The notes under the pieces are model-generated. The model was given only the letters and a program-made list of their open reading frames with translations. It made no database searches and was not told the origin of the DNA. Shown piece after piece: positions 8,671 through 14,350 of a stretch of DNA of 16,430 nucleotides (its first letter is position 1; each line of letters opens with the position of its first letter). The position numbers and the translations under genes are program-made. Origin of the DNA: Rhodoluna sp. (GTDB taxonomy: Bacteria; Actinomycetota; Actinomycetes; Actinomycetales; Microbacteriaceae); the NCBI GenBank assembly GCA_026393335.1, contig JAPLAJ010000071.1, positions 1-16,430 on the forward strand. Direction: 5' to 3'.

Positions 8671-8699
8671 TTGAGACAACAACTCAAATCAGGTAGGGT
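8671..8699 (+). promoter_or_regulatory. tRNA-Ile/tRNA-Ala promoter
   Basis: TTGAGA (8671-8676) and TAGGGT (8694-8699) are separated by exactly 17 nt, a good sigma-70-type pair with the TANNNT -10 usual in Actinobacteria. Transcription would begin near 8706, a few bases before the mature tRNA-Ile 5' end at 8714. The first six bases also form TTTGAG...CTCAAA dyad symmetry (about 8670-8687). Confidence 0.6.
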
Positions 8700-8713
8700 T
8701 AACTTCGTTCTAT

Positions 8714-8790
8714 GGGCCTATAGCTCAGGTGGTTAGAGCGCTTCACTGATAATGAAGAGGTCGGAGGTTCAAGTCCTCCTAGGCCCACCA
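8714..8790 (+). tRNA. tRNA-Ile (anticodon GAU)
   Basis: A 77-nt cloverleaf is visible. The acceptor arms GGGCCTA and TAGGCCC pair fully, the anticodon stem CTTCA/TGAAG encloses the loop CTGATAA with anticodon GAT at 8748-8750, and the T arm is GGAGG-TTCAAGT-CCTCC. The discriminator A at 8787 is followed by a genome-encoded CCA (8788-8790). It decodes AUC and AUU. tRNA-Ala follows after 34 nt in the same transcript. Confidence 0.97.
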
Positions 8791-8824
8791 GGAAGTACTC
8801 TCTCACCAGAGTGGCCTTCCGAAT

Positions 8825-8897
8825 GGGGACTTAGCTCAGTTGGTAGAGCACCTGCTTTGCAAGCAGGGGGTCAGGGGTTCGACCCCCCTAGTCTCCA
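8825..8897 (+). tRNA. tRNA-Ala (anticodon UGC)
   Basis: A 73-nt cloverleaf is visible. Acceptor GGGGACT pairs with AGTCTCC with one G-U pair, the D arm is GCTCAGTTGGTAGAGC, the anticodon stem CCTGC/GCAGG encloses TTTGCAA with anticodon TGC at 8858-8860, and the T arm is GGGG-TTCGA-CCCC. The G-U pair at the third acceptor position matches the classical G3-U70 alanine identity element. After discriminator A the genome reads CGC, so CCA must be added after transcription, unlike the neighbouring tRNA-Ile. Ile-Ala tandem pairs often sit in rRNA spacers; here they are free-standing. Confidence 0.97.
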
Positions 8898-8907
8898 CGC
8901 AAGTGGA

Positions 8908-8942
8908 AAGCCCGGTCAGAAATGGCCGGGCTTCTCTCTTTA
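8908..8942 (+). terminator. Intrinsic terminator of the tRNA operon
   Basis: A 10-bp stem (AAGCCCGGTC with GGCCGGGCTT, one G-T pair) with a 6-nt loop at 8918-8923 is followed by the pyrimidine-rich tail CTCTCTTT. It lies 11 nt after tRNA-Ala and separates the gyrase/tRNA block from the lipoprotein genes. Confidence 0.85.
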
Positions 8943-8977
8943 AGTAGTAGATTGTTGTTGCTGAAAGGGGAATGGAA

Positions 8978-9694
8978 ATGCTTGCTAAATCTACTGTTGC
9001 AATAATTTCGGGGATTGCAGTGATTGGCCTACTTAGTGGGTGTGCAAGTTCTAATGATCAGTCTGAAAAGAAGATGTCACCATCTCCAACAGTGACTGAG
9101 TCAGATACACCAGCCCCTACAGAAACAGACACACCAACCCCAAGTGAGACAGATAGCCCCGAATACAAACCTGTCCTTGACTACACACAGGGCATAGTTC
9201 TAGCCAAGAACGATTTGGAACTGGAGTTTCTAACTATTGCTCTGGCTAGTTGCGAAAGAGCTCAGCAGGATGGATTCATCACAAGTGAACCCGCAGGAGA
9301 ATCAATATTTCGTCCGGACGTAACAGGCATGTGGCCTGATTGGCCTTTCGATCAAGTAAGCATCATCGATGGCAAACCCGGTTTCGGTGAATACGATGAC
9401 ATCTACAGGGACTATCCACCAGGCCTCTTTTATCCTTGCTCACTGGAGGCTGCTGCTAGATACCCAGGCATTGACCCCGAAGACGTGGCCTTAGAGCACA
9501 AGGTCAGAAAAATCAGCGATGACTATTACGTTTGGGCTCAGCACCAGTACGGAGCAAACCTGGAAGAGATTGGCTACAAAGTACAAGATGGGCTAATCAC
9601 GGGTATTGGTAAGGACAAAAAAGTTACTGTAAAAATCTCTTATGGACCTCTTACAGAGAAACAGATTTCACTCCTAGATCAGGCTGAGAATTAG
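8978..9694 (+). CDS. Predicted lipoprotein, paralogue of the 10087 gene
   Basis: I do not recognise a named family. The 238-residue protein has a lipoprotein signal peptide with lipobox LLSGC, lipidated Cys22, then a low-complexity Ser/Thr/Pro/Asp/Glu linker (about residues 30-65, repeating TxTPxPTE-type units) expected to span the cell wall. A globular domain follows (about 80-238) with ASC92, YPC154, a WAQ segment near 186 and SYGP near 221-224. It should be anchored on the outer face of the membrane, with C92 and C154 possibly disulfide-bonded. ATG 8978 is preferred over ATG 8972 because AAAGGGG (8964-8970) is 7 nt from the former and only 1 nt from the latter. I found no clear promoter between the terminator and this gene. 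It aligns with the lipoprotein at 10087-10707. Confidence 0.8.
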   Translation: MLAKSTVAIISGIAVIGLLSGCASSNDQSEKKMSPSPTVTESDTPAPTETDTPTPSETDSPEYKPVLDYTQGIVLAKNDLELEFLTIALASCERAQQDGFITSEPAGESIFRPDVTGMWPDWPFDQVSIIDGKPGFGEYDDIYRDYPPGLFYPCSLEAAARYPGIDPEDVALEHKVRKISDDYYVWAQHQYGANLEEIGYKVQDGLITGIGKDKKVTVKISYGPLTEKQISLLDQAEN

Positions 9695-9717
9695 TTAGTA
9701 CACGGCAACAACTCTCA

Positions 9718-9723
9718 TAGACT
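9718..9723 (+). promoter_or_regulatory. Leaderless-type -10 box of the small membrane protein gene
   Basis: TAGACT lies at -12 to -7 relative to ATG 9730, so transcription would start at or next to the A of the start codon. The hexamer 17 nt upstream, TTAGTA (9695-9700), is only a partial -35. No Shine-Dalgarno precedes the ATG, consistent with a leaderless mRNA. Confidence 0.5.
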
Positions 9724-9729
9724 CAAGTT

Positions 9730-9975
9730 ATGGAATCTTTAGCTTGGTTCGTCACAGCTCTGCTGTTTGTTCTGCTTTTGATGGTTGTATCAACCCTAGT
9801 TCTGAGCCTCTTAGCTCGTTTAGGTAAGGTGCCTCCAGTTATCGGATACGTAGCCTTGGGTATTCAAGGAGCTGCGACAATATTCGCTTTTCTAGTATCA
9901 CCGGTGTTGTTGATGCCATCAGCTGTTGTTTTGGCAGGATGTATTTTGCTTCAGTTTCTACCTAAATCTAAGTAG
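9730..9975 (+). CDS. Small hypothetical integral membrane protein
   Basis: No family is recognised. The 81-residue protein is almost wholly hydrophobic, with predicted membrane helices at about residues 4-30, 37-57 and 60-77 joined by short loops (ARLGKVPP after the first), and a basic C-terminal PKSK. The reading frame is supported by the membrane-protein composition, the stop at 9973-9975 and the well-placed TAGACT box before the ATG. It sits between two related lipoprotein genes on the same strand, so a partnership at the membrane is possible but not shown. No Shine-Dalgarno is present. Confidence 0.65.
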   Translation: MESLAWFVTALLFVLLLMVVSTLVLSLLARLGKVPPVIGYVALGIQGAATIFAFLVSPVLLMPSAVVLAGCILLQFLPKSK

Positions 9976-10027
9976 ATCCAAAAGCAACCTGTATCTCTTG
10001 CCGTTCCTGAGAGTCGTTCGGTGATTA

Positions 10028-10056
10028 TTGGGTGCGAACAATTCCAGTAGTAACCT
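10028..10056 (+). promoter_or_regulatory. Predicted promoter of the second lipoprotein gene
   Basis: TTGGGT (10028-10033) and TAACCT (10051-10056) are separated by 17 nt and fit a TTGNNN/TANNNT promoter. Transcription would start near 10063, giving a leader of about 24 nt that contains the GGGG ribosome site at 10077-10080. Confidence 0.5.
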
Positions 10057-10086
10057 AATGACAACGAAACAAGATCGGGGCATTCA

Positions 10087-10707
10087 ATGAAACTTTCAAC
10101 TATAGGTAAAGGCGCGCTAGTTGCAGTTCTACTAATCGGTCTATCAGGATGCGCTAGCCCAGATCCAAAGCCGTCTCCAACTCCAACTAAGACTCAAACT
10201 CAAGCTGAGATTGAAAAAGAGTTCTATGCAATAGCTGATGCTTCATGTTCAAAAGCACAAAAAGAGAACATCATCGAAAGATTTGACAACCAATCACCGT
10301 CATTGATTATTGCTCTTGCTAGAGAAAATGCTTACCTCGATTACAGTGCCATCTATGTTGACGAAGAGGGTAAAGCCCAGGTTCTTTATGAACTAGAACT
10401 AACTGTGTGCCAACCTGGTTACCTCATCTCAATGATGGAAGAAGCTAATCATGACAACACAGGTGATTATGAGCACTATGTGAAAAAGAATGCTGATGGT
10501 TCTTTCACCTGGACACAGAGTAGCTATAGAGAAGAAGGATCAGTTCTTGCTGACACAATTTACGAGGTAACAGACGGATTCTTCTCAAAGGCTATTCCAG
10601 AAGAAGCTGAATACACGAGAAGCTTTGAGTACGGTCCAGTTTCAGATGCAGACATGCAAACTCTAAAGGACGCAGTTGATGCAGAGTTGGAAAGATTAAG
10701 CGAGTAA
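10087..10707 (+). CDS. Predicted lipoprotein, paralogue of the 8978 gene
   Basis: Unrecognised 206-residue surface lipoprotein. The signal peptide ends in lipobox GLSGC with lipidated Cys22, the same position as in the upstream paralogue, followed by a short Pro/Thr linker (about 25-38) and a globular acidic domain. Conserved with the paralogue are EFYAIADASC54-SKAQ, a second cysteine C108, a WTQSSY segment near 142, IYEVTDG near 159 and EYGP near 181-184 followed by an amphipathic C-terminal helix. The two non-lipid cysteines are candidates for a disulfide. GGGG (10077-10080) is 6 nt before the ATG. It has its own promoter, so it need not be co-transcribed with the upstream genes. Function is unknown. 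Confidence 0.82.
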   Translation: MKLSTIGKGALVAVLLIGLSGCASPDPKPSPTPTKTQTQAEIEKEFYAIADASCSKAQKENIIERFDNQSPSLIIALARENAYLDYSAIYVDEEGKAQVLYELELTVCQPGYLISMMEEANHDNTGDYEHYVKKNADGSFTWTQSSYREEGSVLADTIYEVTDGFFSKAIPEEAEYTRSFEYGPVSDADMQTLKDAVDAELERLSE

Positions 10708-10760
10708 CAAAGACCTAGTCCTCGATCTCAAACTATATCGATATCGGTTTGAGGTCTTTG
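10708..10760. repeat. Composite inverted repeat between convergent genes, possible bidirectional terminator
   Basis: Outer arms CAAAGACC (10708-10715) and GGTCTTTG (10753-10760) flank inner arms CTCAAAC (10727-10733) and GTTTGAG (10747-10753), with the self-complementary ATATCGATAT in the centre. It begins just after the lipoprotein stop and covers the last codons of the converging MFS gene. No T-run follows on either strand, so termination activity is uncertain. Confidence 0.4.
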
Positions 10761-11947
10761 AAGCGTCTGCGAATTATTAGGGCGGCAGCAAGAAGAATTA
10801 GCCCACACAAAACAATAGTTGGTCTAATACCTATTGCCGCAGCTACAAAACCAATTAGCGGAGAACCTATTGGTGTGCCACCCATGAAGATCATTAGATA
10901 GATTCCCATTACTCGACCACGCAAGGCATTGGTTGTGTTGCCTTGTACATAAGTGTTTGCCGAAATCAAAGTCAAAAGTGCAGTGGCTCCCATTATTGGC
11001 AACATGATTGCATAGAGCAGAGGACTTGGTAGATATGCCGAGAGCATTAGCAATAAACCAAACAGTGATGCTCCTCGAAGAATGTTTTTAGTTGTCCGGT
11101 GTTTTTCTAGTCGAGCTGCGAGCAGTGCTCCCGAGAGTGAACCGATAGCCAGGATGCTACCCAATGCTCCGAATTGATCTGGACCCATGTTAAATTCTTT
11201 TGTGGCCATGAGAGCAATAAAGATCTGGAAGTTCAATCCGAAAGTCGTTGTAAAGAAGACAGTGAGCATCACCAGCATCAAGTCTGGTCTTGACCTTACG
11301 TAAGTGAAAGCTTCGGCCAACTTGTTTTCCTTAAGTGGCTTGACGGTGATGTGTAAGTCTTTGTCCTTGATCATAAGGAGCGTCGCAACCATGAAGACAT
11401 ATGTGACAGTGTTGATGAGGAACGATGGACCTGTACCGTAAAAGAAAATTAGGTAACCACTAAGCGCTGGTCCAACAAGGCGACCAACGTTGAAGTTTGC
11501 AGAGTTCAAACTCACCGCATTAGCAAGATCATCTTTTCCGACTAATTCACTAGTGAAGCTAACTCGTATGGGTGAATCTATTGCAGTGAATATTCCAAGA
11601 AGCAGAGCAAGAGCAAACACATGCCAGAGTTCAACGGATTTGGTGACAACAAGAAGACCTAAAACAACAGAGGCTAACCCAGCACCGGTATTGGTGAGTA
11701 GGAGTAGTTTTCTCTTGCTAAATCGATCAGCTAGTAATCCACCATAAAGACTTAGAAGCATTGCTGGGAGGAATTGGATGGCTGTAACCAAGCCAAGCAT
11801 GGCCGCATCATTATTGGTTAGCTCCAGCACTAACCAGTCTTGAGCCACTCTTTGAGCCCAAGTGCCTATGTTTGACATCGCATTTGCTGGATAAAGTATG
11901 CGGAAGTTCCGGTGTTTGAAAGATCTCAACGTTGAACTTGTAGTCAC
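10733..11947 (-). CDS. MFS transporter, predicted drug/metabolite exporter
   Basis: A 404-residue major facilitator protein of the MFS_3 / EntS-like type with about 12 predicted helices. Proton-coupled export of a small hydrophobic compound or siderophore is typical of the family; the substrate cannot be read from sequence. Landmarks are SNIGTWAQRVAQDWLVLELT in the first helix, GGLLADRFSKRK as the loop 2-3 signature, SPIRVSFTSELV after helix 4, and a basic cytoplasmic tail IRRRFKDLKP. The start is GTG 11945-11947, with no Shine-Dalgarno but a TAGATT box at -12 to -7. It is divergent from the VOC gene across about 41 bp and ends inside the composite inverted repeat. A second, only distantly similar MFS_3 exporter lies at 12351-13607 on the same strand. 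Confidence 0.88.
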   Translation of the reverse strand: MTTSSTLRSFKHRNFRILYPANAMSNIGTWAQRVAQDWLVLELTNNDAAMLGLVTAIQFLPAMLLSLYGGLLADRFSKRKLLLLTNTGAGLASVVLGLLVVTKSVELWHVFALALLLGIFTAIDSPIRVSFTSELVGKDDLANAVSLNSANFNVGRLVGPALSGYLIFFYGTGPSFLINTVTYVFMVATLLMIKDKDLHITVKPLKENKLAEAFTYVRSRPDLMLVMLTVFFTTTFGLNFQIFIALMATKEFNMGPDQFGALGSILAIGSLSGALLAARLEKHRTTKNILRGASLFGLLLMLSAYLPSPLLYAIMLPIMGATALLTLISANTYVQGNTTNALRGRVMGIYLMIFMGGTPIGSPLIGFVAAAIGIRPTIVLCGLILLAAALIIRRRFKDLKPISI

Positions 11948-11953
11948 CAGACA

Positions 11954-11959
11954 AATCTA
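11954..11959 (-). promoter_or_regulatory. Leaderless-type -10 box of the MFS gene
   Basis: On the minus strand TAGATT occupies -12 to -7 before GTG 11947, so the transcript would start at the start codon. No Shine-Dalgarno is present. It shares a 41-bp divergent region with the box of the VOC gene. Confidence 0.45.
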
Positions 11960-11976
11960 CTTGCTCAAAGGTGATG

Positions 11977-11982
11977 TATTTT
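11977..11982 (+). promoter_or_regulatory. Leaderless-type -10 box of the VOC gene
   Basis: TATTTT occupies -12 to -7 before ATG 11989. If used, the transcript begins at the ATG, and the upstream in-frame GTG 11971 and ATG 11974 would not be transcribed, which supports the chosen start. No good -35 is visible. Confidence 0.45.
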
Positions 11983-11988
11983 GGCTTT

Positions 11989-12354
11989 ATGAAGATTAGA
12001 CAGGTAGCCCTTGGCTGTAAGGACCTAGTAAGAGCACAAGAGTTTTACGAACGACTCTTAGGAAGCAAGTCTTTAGCAGTATTCAACCCTCCTGGCTTTG
12101 CATTCTTTGACTTAGCAGGCACAAGACTTCTGCTTGAGGTTGGTGGTCCGAAATCCCTTATCTATCTTGAGGTCAATGACGTGGGACTAGAGACCGAAAG
12201 ACTTCGCAAGCTTGGTGTGAAAATCCACACAGAGCCGCACATAGTCTTTCCTGATCCACAGGGAGTTTTTGACACCCCAGGTAAAGAGTGGCTTTGTTTC
12301 ATTGAAGATTCCGAAGGAAACCTAGTTGGTTTAATGAGCAGAGAAGTTAATTAA
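11989..12354 (+). CDS. VOC superfamily (glyoxalase/bleomycin-resistance-like) protein
   Basis: A 121-residue single vicinal-oxygen-chelate unit made of two beta-alpha-beta-beta-beta halves: KIRQVALGCKDLVRAQEFYERLLG (residues 3-25) with LLLEVG (48-52), and SLIYLEVNDVGLETERLRKLG with DTPGKEWLCFIEDSEGNLVGLM (95-116). Members are metal-dependent lyases, isomerases or dioxygenases, or binding proteins that sequester toxins. The usual first metal histidine is Q5 or replaced, and the C-terminal metal Glu after DPDGN is Gly114, so canonical metal catalysis looks doubtful. I chose ATG 11989 because family members start MKIRQ and TATTTT lies at -12 to -7; extension to 11971 is possible. It is divergent from one exporter and tail-to-tail with another, so a linked resistance role is conceivable but unproven. 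Confidence 0.82.
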   Translation: MKIRQVALGCKDLVRAQEFYERLLGSKSLAVFNPPGFAFFDLAGTRLLLEVGGPKSLIYLEVNDVGLETERLRKLGVKIHTEPHIVFPDPQGVFDTPGKEWLCFIEDSEGNLVGLMSREVN

Positions 12355-13607
12355 GCATCTGCTTTTTGGGGCATGTCTCGCATTGTTCGAAGTGGCGAGA
12401 AGAAGACAAAGCTTGAACTGAATACTGCAAGAACAGCTCCAACCCAGATGGTGGTCAGCACACCAAATGCAGTGCCGAGCAAACCAGAGATTAAAGCACC
12501 AATGGGCATACACCCCCAGACCATGAACCTAATCGATGCATTCATACGACCAAGCAGGTGTTCAGGGCAAATTCTTTGACGAGCTGTGACTTGAGTGATG
12601 TTGTAGGTCAAAGCAAAGAATGCTGTCAGAAAGAACTGTGCACCAAGTAGCACAAGAGACACCTCTCGATGAACATACCAAGACAATGGAACTAGTAGTT
12701 GAACACAACCAGAGCAAACGGCAGAGATTACAACCAATCTTCCTTCACCAAAAAACTTAATTAGTTTTGGTGTGACAGTTGCCCCAATAAGGCCACCAAC
12801 TGATCCGATTGAAGCTAGCACACCAAAACTAGCCGTGTTAAAACCTAAGTGCTCTTCTCGGAAGAAATATATTGCAAACATGGTGCCTACGATTGTGGCG
12901 AACAGGTTGCTTGTTGAGGTTGTGAAAGAAATAGCCCTAATCAATTTCTGATTCCAGACAAACCTAAGCCCTTCGGCAATCTCTGATTTTATTGGGCGAC
13001 GATCTGCCTTTGGCTTAGGCACCTCTCTATCCTTGATAAACCAGAGAGCGATTGCTGAGACTAGAAAACTTATTGCATCAATTATTAAAACCAACGGTGC
13101 CTTAAGGAACGTGAGCAACCAGCCAACGATGCTTGGACCCGAGATTCCAGATATCTGGGCTGTGGTTTCTAACCTGGAGTTAGCTATTCCAATAAATTCT
13201 TTGGGTAAGAGAATCGGAATGTAGCTCTGATAAGCAACATCAAAGAACACCGATGCCACACTGATCACGGCACCAATAGCAATCAAATGATAAATGTTGA
13301 GTGCACCCTGAAGCCAAAGAATTGGTATAGCTGCCACGGCTACCATTCGAACCAGGTCAGCTACAAGCATCACCCGTCTTTTTATCCAGCGATCAACCCA
13401 TGCACCAGCAAGTAAACCTACAACTAGGAATGCAGAAGTATTAGCTGCGTTTAGAAAACCCATCTGCATTTCAGTTGCAGAGAGAAAGGTAACGGCGATC
13501 ACTGGCAAAGCTAAACCAGATATTTGTGAACCAACTGAACTTACAGTTTGCCCAATCCAAAGAGCTAAGAAACCTCTTTGTTTTAGGATGCTTTGTTTAT
13601 TTGTCAT
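12351..13607 (-). CDS. MFS transporter, predicted multidrug/macrolide-type exporter
   Basis: A 418-residue major facilitator protein of the MFS_3 / macrolide-efflux-like group with about 12 predicted helices. Typical signatures are FLALWIGQTVSSVGSQISGL (helix 1), GLLAGAWVDRWIKRRVMLVAD (loop 2-3), FFDVAYQSYIPILLPKE (helix 4-5 region) and FALTYNITQVTARQRICPEHLLGRMNA in the second half. It would export a drug-like or secondary-metabolite substrate by proton antiport; the substrate is unknown. The start ATG 13605-13607 has no Shine-Dalgarno and lies only 3-4 nt after the T-tract of the terminator of the preceding gene. The minus strand there reads TATTTTTTTACTG-ATG, so a leaderless start is possible. 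Its TAA stop shares the TTAA at 12351-12354 with the converging VOC gene. Confidence 0.88.
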   Translation of the reverse strand: MTNKQSILKQRGFLALWIGQTVSSVGSQISGLALPVIAVTFLSATEMQMGFLNAANTSAFLVVGLLAGAWVDRWIKRRVMLVADLVRMVAVAAIPILWLQGALNIYHLIAIGAVISVASVFFDVAYQSYIPILLPKEFIGIANSRLETTAQISGISGPSIVGWLLTFLKAPLVLIIDAISFLVSAIALWFIKDREVPKPKADRRPIKSEIAEGLRFVWNQKLIRAISFTTSTSNLFATIVGTMFAIYFFREEHLGFNTASFGVLASIGSVGGLIGATVTPKLIKFFGEGRLVVISAVCSGCVQLLVPLSWYVHREVSLVLLGAQFFLTAFFALTYNITQVTARQRICPEHLLGRMNASIRFMVWGCMPIGALISGLLGTAFGVLTTIWVGAVLAVFSSSFVFFSPLRTMRDMPQKADA

Positions 13608-13610
13608 CAG

Positions 13611-13654
13611 TAAAAAAATAACAGGCCCGGTATTTTCAAACCGGGCCTGTTATT
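13611..13654 (-). terminator. Strong intrinsic terminator of the Cys-rich surface protein gene
   Basis: A perfect 15-bp stem (arms 13617-13631 and 13640-13654, core ACAGGCCCGGT/ACCGGGCCTGT) with an 8-nt loop is followed on the minus strand by seven T residues (13612-13618, partly in the stem). It lies 12 nt downstream of the stop of the 13667 gene. On the + strand there is no matching T-run. Confidence 0.9.
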
Positions 13655-13666
13655 GCTTTGGAATAA

Positions 13667-14251
13667 TTACTTAGCGTCTTTTTGTCTGCTAATTCCGATA
13701 CCGAGTGCACCTAGTGCAGCAACTAGAACACCAAATGCAGCAAGTGCGTTAGATGAACTGCTGTCAGAACCTGAGCCGGACATTGCAACACCACTCTGAT
13801 ACATCAGAGTCTCATCAACAACCATTCCCTTGTCTTCACCACCAAGTGATTCTTCATCTGTAGGGGTGTCGTAAGGAACTGCATCGTAGCAAGCAGTTAG
13901 CTCATTGCCCTCTTCATCAGTGCTTACTGAACAGGTTTCTGGAGCGATAGGTGTCTCGTCAGTGCCAGCTGGCATTGGGACCATGCCACCTCTTGCACAT
14001 ACGTTAGTTCCATCTTCGGTTACCCAACATGAATCGATTGGCTTGACATCAACATCGCCTTCTTCAGTTGTGTACACCACAGCATCTTCTTCGCATGAAA
14101 CGGAATAACCATCTTCGCTGTAAACAGCTGTATAGCCTTCCATGCAGTCGATCACTGGTTGAGGCTTTTCATCTGCAAAACCTGCAGCTGCCGATGAAGT
14201 TATAAAACCAGCAGCAAACAGTGCTGCTATGGCAATCTTAGAAATTTTCAT
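13667..14251 (-). CDS. Secreted, membrane-anchored acidic protein with three Cys-pair modules
   Basis: Unrecognised 194-residue protein. A Sec signal peptide (residues 1-26, KISKIAIAALFAAGFITSSAA, likely cleaved after GFA26) precedes a very acidic extracellular region with six cysteines in three pairs: C36-C53, C75-C85 and C107-C121, each enclosing a short D/E-G turn (SEDGYSVSC, TEDGTNVC, DEEGNELTAC). A Ser/Gly linker (157-167) leads to one C-terminal helix (ALAAFGVLVAALGALGIGI, about 169-187) and the basic tail SRQKDAK. It should be tethered outside the membrane; no LPXTG sortase motif is seen, though the layout resembles sorted proteins. AAGGAG lies 6 nt before ATG. It has its own promoter and a strong terminator, so it is a single-gene transcript and probably well expressed. 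Function is unknown. Confidence 0.82.
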   Translation of the reverse strand: MKISKIAIAALFAAGFITSSAAAGFADEKPQPVIDCMEGYTAVYSEDGYSVSCEEDAVVYTTEEGDVDVKPIDSCWVTEDGTNVCARGGMVPMPAGTDETPIAPETCSVSTDEEGNELTACYDAVPYDTPTDEESLGGEDKGMVVDETLMYQSGVAMSGSGSDSSSSNALAAFGVLVAALGALGIGISRQKDAK

Positions 14252-14271
14252 TGTGTCTCCTTCAGACTTAC

Positions 14272-14300
14272 TTTCTAGCCTAGGGGAATTTTGATAACAA
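14272..14300 (-). promoter_or_regulatory. Predicted promoter of the Cys-rich surface protein gene
   Basis: On the minus strand TTGTTA (14295-14300) and TAGAAA (14272-14277) are separated by 17 nt, giving a short leader with AAGGAG before ATG 14251. The -35 region overlaps that of the divergent GH16 promoter, so the two may compete. Confidence 0.45.
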
Positions 14301-14317
14301 GGGGGTTGCGTTAAACT
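14289..14317 (+). promoter_or_regulatory. Predicted promoter of the GH16 gene
   Basis: TAAACT (14312-14317) is a good TANNNT -10. Upstream, TTTTGA lies at 17-nt spacing (14289-14294) or TTGATA at 15-nt spacing (14291-14296). A start near 14324 would exclude the in-frame GTG 14318 and leave about 27 nt of leader before ATG 14351. Confidence 0.4.
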
Positions 14318-14350
14318 GTGAATCTGCCCAATATAAACCCGAAAGAATCC

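Noticed and set aside
8752..8943. 63-residue + strand reading frame across the tRNA region
   Set aside because: It overlaps both tRNAs and the terminator; its codons are the tRNA sequence itself.
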